Positions 19,640 through 26,169 of a stretch of DNA of 42,401 bases are shown here, one piece after another. The DNA comes from an uncultured Chitinophagaceae bacterium (lineage in GTDB: Bacteria > Bacteroidota > Bacteroidia > Chitinophagales > Chitinophagaceae), in the NCBI GenBank assembly GCA_937996595.1, contig CALKVC010000178.1, positions 1 through 42,401 of the forward strand. The letters run 5' to 3'. The translations under genes were made by a program, and so were the position numbers. Position 1 is the first letter of the stretch. Every line of letters starts with the position of its first letter. Below the pieces are notes generated by a model that saw nothing but the letters and a program-made list of their open reading frames with translations, did no database searches and had not been told where the DNA came from.

Positions 19640-20536
19640 TTAATTATTATCAATGCCTTGAATACTTCCAACTTTGAAAATGTCGGAAGTGTCAACTGTT
19701 ACACTAAGCGAAGCCCATGCTCCTGTTACAGCACTATAAGCACGCAATGTGTTTAGAACTGGTGAAGATGCAAAAGCAGTATTACCTGCTGCTTTAAAAA
19801 TGTCTGAAGTGTCAACAGTTACACTAAGCGAAGCCCATGTTCCCGTTATAGCACTGTATGCACGCAAGGTATTTAATACTGGTGAAGCAGCTAATGCAAC
19901 ATGGGAACCTACTTTAAAAGTATCTGAAGTGTCAACAGTTACACTAAGCAAAGCCCATGTGCCCGTTATAGCACTGTATGCTCGTAAGGTATTTAGAACA
20001 GGCGATGCCACAAGAATCGTATTACCTGTTACCAGAAAAATGTCTGAAGTATCAACTGTAACGCTAAGTGAAGCCCATGTGCCTGTAATAGCACTGTAAG
20101 CTTGTAGGGTATTTAATACTGGAGAAGCGGCTAATGCAACATGAGAACCAACTTTAAAAATATCTGAAGCATCAACTGTAACACTAAGCGAAGCCCATGT
20201 GCCTGTGATACCGCTATAAGCTCTTAATGTATTAAGAACAGGCGATGCAGCTAATATGGTGTTGCCTGCGGCTTTAAATACATCGGAACTATCAACTGTT
20301 ACACTAAGCGAAGCCCATGTGCCAGTTAAGGCACTGTAAGCTCTTAATGTATTAAGAACTGGGGATGCTGCTAAGGCAACCGTACCACCAGTCAAAAAAA
20401 CATCAGATGTGTCAACAGTAACACTAAGTGAAGCCCAAGTGCCCAAATCGGAACTATACCCCCTCAAGGTATTTAATACAGGGGATGCCGCAAGTGCCAC
20501 TTTCGGCATGTAAAAATTTGGATTTTGTTCTGACAT
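19640..20536 (-). CDS. Seven-fold 40-residue tandem repeat protein, possible single-domain beta-propeller
   Basis: Encodes 298 residues: a 12-residue head (MSEQNPNFYMPK), seven 40-residue repeats and a short tail ending IDNN. The shared core is ASPVLNTLRAYS, then TGTWASLSVTVD and SDIF. There is no signal peptide, Cys or membrane segment, so it is probably cytoplasmic unless exported by an unusual route. The NTL.AY...TGTWASL pattern is reminiscent of Kelch-type blades (aromatic, four residues, TW), and seven repeats fits a seven-bladed propeller. Forty residues is short for Kelch, however, so this is inference. Repeats are 80-95% alike by eye, implying recent amplification. It is not clearly in an operon: the lactamase gene lies 286 nt downstream. 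I do not recognise the family and assign no function. Confidence 0.85.
   Translation of the reverse strand: MSEQNPNFYMPKVALAASPVLNTLRGYSSDLGTWASLSVTVDTSDVFLTGGTVALAASPVLNTLRAYSALTGTWASLSVTVDSSDVFKAAGNTILAASPVLNTLRAYSGITGTWASLSVTVDASDIFKVGSHVALAASPVLNTLQAYSAITGTWASLSVTVDTSDIFLVTGNTILVASPVLNTLRAYSAITGTWALLSVTVDTSDTFKVGSHVALAASPVLNTLRAYSAITGTWASLSVTVDTSDIFKAAGNTAFASSPVLNTLRAYSAVTGAWASLSVTVDTSDIFKVGSIQGIDNN
19664..20503 (-). repeat. Seven exact 120-bp tandem units coding for the 40-residue repeats
   Basis: The conserved word (A/G)TCAAC recurs at 19691, 19811, 19931, 20051, 20171, 20291 and 20411, a period of exactly 120 bp with no insertion or deletion across 840 bp. Units differ mainly at third codon positions (for example GTTACACTAAG versus GTAACGCTAAG), so the protein repeat is kept more strictly than the DNA. 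Confidence 0.95.
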
Positions 20537-20895
20537 AATTATAATGATTTTAAGTTTTTGCTTACTCTTTGTCGGATTTTTGGCTTACTCCGTTTTAAAA
20601 TTTTTACAATGACACTATTTATAAAATATCTTTCAAGTTAGCAGGCCTCTTGCATAACGTACAACTCATAGATTGCTTTAATCATCAATCCAACAATTGC
20701 TTAAAGTAACTGCGTAACTAATTTTAAGTATTAAAAGTTGAGTTTATGCGTCAATCCAACATCCCCATGCAGATTGCCGCTATAACCACTCCTAAGCTAC
20801 CAATTCCCTCAATCCGTTTCATACGTATTTACACTGAATTTTTAAGGCTAAAATTGCGGTTACTACCTATGGCCTTTAATGGCTATTTTTGATCT
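20537..20895. other. Divergent intergenic region with two sets of direct repeats
   Basis: These 359 bases separate the repeat-protein gene from the Crp/Fnr-type regulator gene. GCTTACTC occurs at 20560-20567 and 20583-20590, and TCAATCCAACA at 20685-20695 and 20751-20761. TATTTTTG at 20884-20891 matches the -7 consensus exactly but ends only 4 nt before the regulator's ATG and has no well-spaced -33 element. If used, it would give a leaderless message. No open frame of interest was found. Confidence 0.5.
20555..20590 (-). promoter_or_regulatory. Candidate direct-repeat operator upstream of the seven-repeat protein
   Basis: TTTTTGCTTACTC (20555-20567) and TTTTTGGCTTACTC (20577-20590) are near-identical. 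Their 8-bp cores are 23 bp apart, about two helical turns, and the nearest copy lies 18 bases upstream of the minus-strand ATG. Paired direct repeats with this spacing are typical of regulator sites, but no regulator can be named. Confidence 0.35.
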
Positions 20896-21474
20896 ATGAG
20901 CGTCAAAAAAATAATTGACAACCTGCAAAAGAATATTGTTCTAAGCAAAGCAGAACAGGATTTGCTTACCGAAAAATTCGTGTTCAAAAAAATTCGAAAA
21001 AAACAATTTATGCTGCACGAAGGCATGCTGGCCAAAGACGTGGCCTTCGTGGTTAAAGGCTGCCTGCGCTCCTATTCCATCGACCAGAACGGGTTTGAAC
21101 ATATCCTTCAATTCGCCCCGGCCGACTGGTGGATCACTGACATGTACAGCTTCATCAGCCAGAAAGAAAGCACCCTGAACATAGACGCCATCCTGGATAC
21201 CGAAGCATACCTGCTAAGCCGTAAAAACCTGTTGGCGCTGTTTGATGAAATACCCAAACTGGAACGGCATTTCCGAATCCTTACCGAAAATTCACTGGTG
21301 GGCAGCCAGAAACGCCTTATAGAAACTCTTAGCCTGCCGGCCAAAGAACGCTACCGCAATTTTTGCAACACCTACCCAACCATCGCCCATATCATCCCAC
21401 AAAAATCCATCGCATCTTATATCGGCGTTACCCCCGAATTCCTGAGCAAACTACGGGGCAACACTGGTAAATAA
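20896..21474 (+). CDS. Crp/Fnr-family transcriptional regulator
   Basis: Encodes 192 residues, the usual size of short Bacteroidota Crp-like proteins. Residues about 20-115 form a cyclic-nucleotide-binding-type beta roll (FMLHEGMLAKDVAFVVKG, then LQFAPADWW where canonical Crp has its phosphate-binding cassette). The classical phosphate-binding GE/RS residues are absent, so cAMP binding is doubtful. A dimer helix follows at about 120-150. The C-terminal winged-helix element reads IPQKSIASYIGVTPEFLSKL, as in relatives, and ends soon after. It lies 180 nt upstream of the YceI-like gene on the same strand, a pairing often seen in this phylum, and may control that gene. Family assignment is firm; ligand and targets are inference. 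Confidence 0.88.
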   Translation: MSVKKIIDNLQKNIVLSKAEQDLLTEKFVFKKIRKKQFMLHEGMLAKDVAFVVKGCLRSYSIDQNGFEHILQFAPADWWITDMYSFISQKESTLNIDAILDTEAYLLSRKNLLALFDEIPKLERHFRILTENSLVGSQKRLIETLSLPAKERYRNFCNTYPTIAHIIPQKSIASYIGVTPEFLSKLRGNTGK

Positions 21475-21563
21475 TCCCCTTTTAATTAATACTGGTGTGT
21501 TTGCCACGCAACATGGCCGGTAAAATCTTAATCTACATTAAGTCCGTTTCTTATCATAGCTTA

Positions 21564-21594
21564 TTGGATGCGGCCCTGCTGTACGCCATCTTTG
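21564..21594 (+). promoter_or_regulatory. Probable Bacteroidota-type promoter for the YceI-like gene
   Basis: TTG at 21564-21566 and CATCTTTG at 21587-21594 are 20 nt apart, the normal spacing of the -33 and -7 elements. The -7 box differs from TAnnTTTG only in its first base. It predicts a leader of about 55 nt. The imperfect palindrome TGTTTGCCACGCAACA at 21498-21513 upstream could bind a Crp-type dimer, but only the outer TGTT/AACA bases are symmetric. Confidence 0.4.
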
Positions 21595-21654
21595 TATAAT
21601 AAAAACTGCCTGAAAAAAAGCAGCATTAACCGTAAATAATAAATTACATATACC

Positions 21655-22191
21655 ATGGCAACAACAAACTGGATACTCGACCCCACGCATAGCGAAGTGC
21701 AATTCAGGATCAAACACCTGATGATAACCAACGTAACCGGCAGCTTCAACAGCTTTACCGTGTCTGCCGCCACTGATGGCGACAACTTCAGCAATGCTGA
21801 CATCCGGTTTACAGCCGATGTAAACAGCATCAGCACCAACAACCAGCAAAGGGATACGCACCTGAAAAGCGCCGATTTCTTTGAAGCGGAAAAATACCCC
21901 GATATCGTTTTCAGGTCAACCGGCAACACAAACCCGGATGCCGACGGTAACTTCACCCTCAATGGCGACCTTACCATAAGGGATACCACAAAAAATATTT
22001 CCCTTACTGTGGAATTCGGTGGCATTACCAAAGACCCCTACGGAAATGTAAAGGCCGGATTCACCGTTTCGGGAAAAATAAACAGGAAAGATTTTGGCCT
22101 CACCTGGAACGCAGCACTGGAAACCGGCGGCGTGATGGTGAGCGATGAAGTAAAACTGAGCGCTGAAATTCAACTGGTTAAACAAGCTTAA
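21655..22191 (+). CDS. YceI-like lipocalin-fold protein
   Basis: Encodes 178 residues that fit the YceI family over their full length: W.LDP.HSEVQF.IKHLMITNV at the N-terminus, an internal SADFF.AEKYPDI motif, FTLNGDLTIRDTTK, and GLTWNAALETGG near the C-terminus. YceI proteins form a lipocalin-like beta barrel that binds isoprenoid or other long hydrophobic molecules. This member has no signal peptide, unlike E. coli YceI, so it is probably cytoplasmic, as is common in Bacteroidota. It follows the Crp/Fnr-type regulator, has its own candidate promoter and ends at a clear terminator. Ligand unknown. Confidence 0.92.
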   Translation: MATTNWILDPTHSEVQFRIKHLMITNVTGSFNSFTVSAATDGDNFSNADIRFTADVNSISTNNQQRDTHLKSADFFEAEKYPDIVFRSTGNTNPDADGNFTLNGDLTIRDTTKNISLTVEFGGITKDPYGNVKAGFTVSGKINRKDFGLTWNAALETGGVMVSDEVKLSAEIQLVKQA

Positions 22192-22262
22192 GCCGTTTCG
22201 CCAAATTAATATAAACGCAGTTACCCCTTACCGTAATATACTGTACCGTATGGAATATAATG

Positions 22263-22295
22263 AACCCGGTTAGACTGCTTCTAACCGGGTTTGTT
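22263..22295 (+). terminator. Rho-independent terminator after YceI-like gene
   Basis: Perfect 11-bp stem (AACCCGGTTAG at 22263-22273, CTAACCGGGTT at 22281-22291), 7-nt loop and a TGTTT tail. It may also stop minus-strand transcription from the PD40 gene, which ends at 22389. Confidence 0.85.
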
Positions 22296-22388
22296 TAACC
22301 CGGATCCTAATTTAACAATCGCGAAAAAAGTGTTTTCAGTAACATCATTTACCGGGAATTACAGTCCGCCTGGTGAAACCTCATCCTG

Positions 22389-23336
22389 TTACCTGGCCGG
22401 AATCCAGAACGGGCTTTCATCCCGCCGGGGCTGCGTGGTGAGCCTGTATTTGATCTTCGTCTCCAGCTGTATCACCCACACATCATAGTTTTTTGCATTG
22501 CCTTTTGTATAGGCGATCCATTTGCCGTCGGGCGACCAGGAAGGCGAATAATCTTCCAGGGGGTCTTCGGTAAGGTTTACGATGTTTCTGCCATCGGCAT
22601 CCATCAGGAATATTTCGTAATTGCCCTTTTCGGTGCTTCCGTAAAAAGCGATGCGGGTTCCATCGGGCGACAATTGCGGGCCGCCATCCCCGCCTGCTTT
22701 TTCAGTGAGCCTTGTTTCATGGGTTCCATCGGCGTCCATTACAAAAATCTCCATATTACGTACTGCTTTTTCACTGGTATCTTTTACATCCCGCAATTCA
22801 CGGGAAAAATAAATCTTCCGGCCGTCCGGTGACCAGGCTGGTGCATCTTCAAAATATTTATTACTGGTTAGTCTTTTCAGGTTATTACCATCGGCGTCCA
22901 TAACATATATCTCCCCGTTTTCATCATCACGGTTAGATATAAACGCAATTTTTTTACCATCCGGCGATGAATAAGGTATCCTGTCTGCGGCTGAATGCTT
23001 CGTGATATTCGTAACCTTCTTGCCATCCGGCTCCATCACATAAATCTCATCATTGCCGTCCCTGTTAGAATAAAACACGACCTTACCTTCAGGCGTAAAC
23101 GAAAAAGCGTAATCCGTTGCCTTATTGCAACTATGGTTCCGCAGGTTTTCGCCGTTAGCATCCATCGTATATATTTCAAAATTGCCGTCGCGGGTGCTCA
23201 TGAATGCCAGTTTCCCGGGTGGCTGTTCCAGCCTGCTCCAGGTGCGCCTGTGCTCCTGTTTCCAGCTTCCGTTTTGCTGTACATGGCTGATTGTAAGCAA
23301 TTCACCGGCTTTTATCTCCTGTTCATCCCGGTGTTT
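22389..23336 (-). pseudogene. PD40/TolB-like six-blade propeller part of an interrupted gene
   Basis: After a TAA at 23339-23337, the same frame stays open for 315 codons to 22389. It holds six PD40/WD-type blades with signatures GNFEIYTMDANG, GNDEIYVMEPDG, GEIYVMDADG, MEIFVMDADG, NYEIFLMDADG and YDVWVI, as in TolB-like propellers. Blades begin about 33 residues after the stop. The stretch has no ATG before the first blade; the only listed start would be a TTG at 23300. The residues before that TTG (HRDEQEIKAGE) read as natural protein sequence. I therefore see this as the C-terminal part of one gene that starts at 23780, cut by a single base change to TAA. A true second gene with a TTG start is possible but less likely. 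TolB-like propellers usually make periplasmic protein contacts. Confidence 0.75.
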
Positions 23337-23780
23337 TTACTCTTTACCGCCGGCTGTTGTTAGGTTATACGTAACCGTTATTACCTGCCCGTTAACCAGG
23401 CCGCTTTCCCCTGAAGCTATGGCTCCCGATGCATACACACTATGAAAGGCCAGCTTGCTTTTTGCAAAATCCCATGAAAACATGCTTTCCTGGTACGTCA
23501 CCCACTCAGCTTTTACCGGCAGGTAACCGCTTACCCGCAGGTGCAGCGTGTTTGCATTAATTCCCTTTGAAAACGTATATCCGAAATACGTAGGGCTGGA
23601 ACTGTCTGCCGGATTGTATTCAGTGTTCAGCGACTTCCATTTACCGCCATCCGCTAACAGGATGTTACATTGCTGCCGGAAATTGGCTAACACGGTTTGT
23701 TGTTGCGCCCGGGCAGTGATCACTTGTATTGCAAGTAACCAGGAAAATAAAAACCAAATGTGTTTGCCTGAAAATGTCAT
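23337..23780 (-). pseudogene. N-terminal exported domain of the same interrupted PD40-propeller gene
   Basis: Encodes 147 residues from an ATG at 23780, placed 1 nt after the stop of the DUF4287/DUF5655 gene (TAATATG), which indicates translational coupling. Residues 1-25 are a signal peptide ending TARAQ. The rest is a beta-rich domain of about 120 residues (ANFRQQCNILLADGGKWKS onward to VITVTYNLTTAGGKE) that I cannot assign with confidence; it resembles small domains of the DUF1579/SnoaL-like kind that measure or bind small ligands. The frame ends in TAA, yet continues without shift into the propeller. If the stop is real, this fragment would be secreted without its propeller. Confidence 0.7.
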
Positions 23781-23781
23781 A

Positions 23782-24357
23782 TTACTTTTTATGGCTTCGG
23801 TTATACGATGTTTGAAGGGCGTCCTTTACGGCACTGTTAAACTGGCTTTCGCCGGTTAGTATGGCCATATGTGAAATCCTGGGCATGGGGCCGGTCAGTT
23901 TCGATTTCTGTAGATGGTCGCTGAAAGGCGTATCACCCAGGTCTAACCCAAGCCTGATCTCTTTCGGCTTGATGTTTATCGATGCAAACTCCCGTGTATC
24001 CGTAAACGAAAGGTATGTCTTCTTGGGAATAAGCTGGGCACCGGGGAACATAGCCAGTATTTTTGCGGAAATGGCATCAAACAACGGGCGCATCTCCCCG
24101 CATTTGGCAAACTGGTTATCCAGTAATGATTCCTCGTTCTGGTAAACCGGCTTTCCATTGTTAAGGCATAAGCCCGCCAGTAAGGTTGCCTGCATATGGT
24201 TGAGTTTATGTGTTTCCTTAAGCCAGTTGGTGATTTCCATCTGTCTGCCAAGCCCCGATTTTTTTACCACCGGGAGCCACTCTTCCAGTTTTTTACCTGT
24301 TCTTTCTTTGGCCGTTTCAATGAATTCCTTTTCAAATTCGCCTGATGTTTTTGCCAT
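23782..24357 (-). CDS. DUF4287/DUF5655 domain protein
   Basis: Encodes 191 residues from the ATG at 24357 (MAKTSGEFEKEF). An in-frame ATG 21 nt further upstream (24378) would add MYTKLNS, and I cannot exclude it. The N-terminal half fits DUF4287 (ERTGKKLEEWLP, then NWLKETHKLNHMQATLLAG). The C-terminal half fits DUF5655 (RPLFDAISAKILAMFPG, then PKKTYLSFTDTREFASI and KEIRLGLDLGD). No signal peptide, so cytoplasmic. Proteins with this pair are common in soil and water Bacteroidota, but their role is unknown. It sits inside a minus-strand run of genes, 41-62 nt after the frameshifted AraC regulator depending on the start, and 1 nt before the next ATG, so operon membership is likely. Confidence 0.85.
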   Translation of the reverse strand: MAKTSGEFEKEFIETAKERTGKKLEEWLPVVKKSGLGRQMEITNWLKETHKLNHMQATLLAGLCLNNGKPVYQNEESLLDNQFAKCGEMRPLFDAISAKILAMFPGAQLIPKKTYLSFTDTREFASINIKPKEIRLGLDLGDTPFSDHLQKSKLTGPMPRISHMAILTGESQFNSAVKDALQTSYNRSHKK

Positions 24358-24419
24358 ACTATTAAGTTTTGTATACAAATAAATGAAACTAATCGCAACG
24401 GGTATTGGAAATAATTTAC

Positions 24420-25237
24420 CTATCCAACCGGTATGTAATTCAGGTGGTCAAACTGTTTTTGCAGGTATTCGTTAGGGGTGAACCCGGAAAAATCCCTGAA
24501 GTCGTTTATAAAATGAGCCTGGTCATAATAACCGCTGTCCAGGGCAATGTCGGTCCATTAACCTGTTTTGCTGAAGCTATTTCGTCTATTGCCCGCTGAA
24601 ACCGCATCACTTTAAGATACGCTTTAGGGGTAAGCCCCACATGTTCCCGGAAAATACGGATAAGGTGTTTTTGTGAATAGCCCACTTTAGCGGCCACCTG
24701 TTTAATGGACATTTGCACGGGGTTACGGGTAATGGCTTCAACAGCAAATGACACAAAGGGGTTTACAACCATTTTTGCACTGAATATTTTTAACAGGTAT
24801 TGTTCAACAGCAATAAACTTTTCTATTACCTGCGAGGCGCCCAGTATCTTTTCCCTGAGCAGCATGATTTCATGAGTGAGCACCAGGTCGCCGTCTACCA
24901 CACTGTCGGTAAGTTCATATAACGGAACATGCACAAAAGGATATGCCATCCCTTTATGAAAATTTATCACAAACATTTCGCTGTCTTTCCCGGATGGAAT
25001 GGTAATATATTTATTCCTGATACCCGAAAACCACACATGGCGGCAAGACTGAATTTCCTTCAGCGTATTATTATCGTAAATGTATTTGGGGTAATCGGTG
25101 AGGTCTATTACGATGTTCACATTCCCATCGGGCAAAAACCTGTCAACCGAATGAACAGGGTTATAATCCCGGTAATAGATAAAGCATTCAATAAAACGGC
25201 TTAGTGGATATGATGGTATAAAACGTTCAAATATCAT
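24420..25237 (-). pseudogene. AraC-family regulator with DUF6597-type N-domain, frameshifted near the C-terminus
   Basis: The ATG at 25237 overlaps the stop of the DUF1648 gene (ATGA), a sign of translational coupling. Residues 1-130 resemble the DUF6597 sensor domain (RFLPDGNVNIVIDL is typical). The first HTH is SIKQVAAKVGYSQKHLIRIF. The frame then goes wrong after KQVN, reading GPTLPWTAVIM and stopping at 24506. Moving to the next frame at about 24556 restores the second HTH and family signature: (W)TDIALDSGYYDQAHFIND, then FRDFSGFTPNEYL, to a TAG at 24422-24420. Loss of one T in an AATTGG context explains it exactly. The product as written lacks the second HTH and would probably not bind DNA. 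A sequencing error is the main alternative. Confidence 0.88.
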
Positions 25238-25761
25238 GCGCCGGATTTTTTCGGTTGCTTTGTATTTTTATCATTCCGGTGTATAATAGCATACAAAAGC
25301 GGCAACAGTACCAATCCGATTGAAGCAGGAATGAACCAGCGGCTTAATCCGCTTTCTTTACCGGTTGTAGCCAGGTAAATTAATATCATGATCACAGAAA
25401 AAATGAACAGGATAATTATTTTAATGTACCTGATCATACGGGTGGCAATTGTATACTGATATAATGCGTTTTCATCTGTAATGGTTACCCAATAATTAAA
25501 TACATGCGGGTGTTTATTGAGTGCAGTGAGGCCACCGTATATCAACGCTGAAATGGCTGGCAATAGAAAAAATGTTGCCTTATGGCCATAATCATCCGCT
25601 TTGCCCATGGCATTGAAATGAACCGGTATCGTTTCCGGAAATTGCAAATATGCATACAGGGCAAAACAGCACATAGTTATCAGCAATACAATTCCAGCTA
25701 TTTCCAATGCCTTGTCTGTTTTTGATAAAACAGGTTGAATACGGGGTTGATGTTGCAACAT
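25234..25761 (-). CDS. DUF1648 membrane protein
   Basis: Encodes 175 residues with four predicted membrane segments (about 20-42, 63-80, 110-130 and 140-160). The DUF1648 signature FPETIPVHFNAMGKADDYG falls in the first extracellular loop. DUF1648 proteins are small membrane proteins, and the Bacillus relative SdpI gives immunity and signals to a repressor; whether this one does anything similar is unknown. Its stop overlaps the start of the AraC regulator gene by 4 bases, so the two are made together, which makes a membrane-sensor-plus-regulator pair plausible. It appears to be the first gene of the minus-strand operon that runs to 22389. Confidence 0.88.
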   Translation of the reverse strand: MLQHQPRIQPVLSKTDKALEIAGIVLLITMCCFALYAYLQFPETIPVHFNAMGKADDYGHKATFFLLPAISALIYGGLTALNKHPHVFNYWVTITDENALYQYTIATRMIRYIKIIILFIFSVIMILIYLATTGKESGLSRWFIPASIGLVLLPLLYAIIHRNDKNTKQPKKSGA

Positions 25762-26169
25762 GGCAATTACTGTACGTTGATATTATCGTTATTATACCTT
25801 AAAGTTATTAAAAGCAGGTTTATTTAAAAAGGCCGGCCATAAAGTAAAAACGGGTAGGGTATTCTCATTTTTCTTTTTGTTTTTAATTACCTGTACAAAT
25901 ACCTGACTGGAAGCACTACTTAATTCTGCTACTGTGCCTCTTGCTCATTACTGATAATTAGCGTGTTGCTTATACCAGATACATATATGGTTTTTTCATG
26001 AAATAATCCAAAAGGATTATAGGATAGAATGGAATTACAGGGTTTATTTACAACGAAATTCCATCCTTTGATCCCCAAAAACCGGTTTGGGCTTTATTTA
26101 CAAGCCATATCTAACTCCACTGTCTCGGAAAAGCCTGATTAACTATTTAACAGTTTAAGCATTTTTGGT
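25762..26169. other. Divergent intergenic region ahead of the two giant-protein genes
   Basis: These 408 bases hold no gene that I can support. CATTTTTG at 26160-26167 is one base from the -7 consensus but lies only 2 nt before the ATG at 26170 and lacks a -33 partner. On the minus strand, TAACTTTA near 25800 is a one-mismatch -7 candidate for the DUF1648 operon. Several T-rich runs occur near 25868-25890, and GGCCGGCC lies at about 25830. Confidence 0.4.

Noticed and set aside
19664..20503. CRISPR array or other non-coding tandem repeat
   Set aside because: The 120-bp units are in one open frame, lack spacers and vary mainly at third codon positions, so they are coding.
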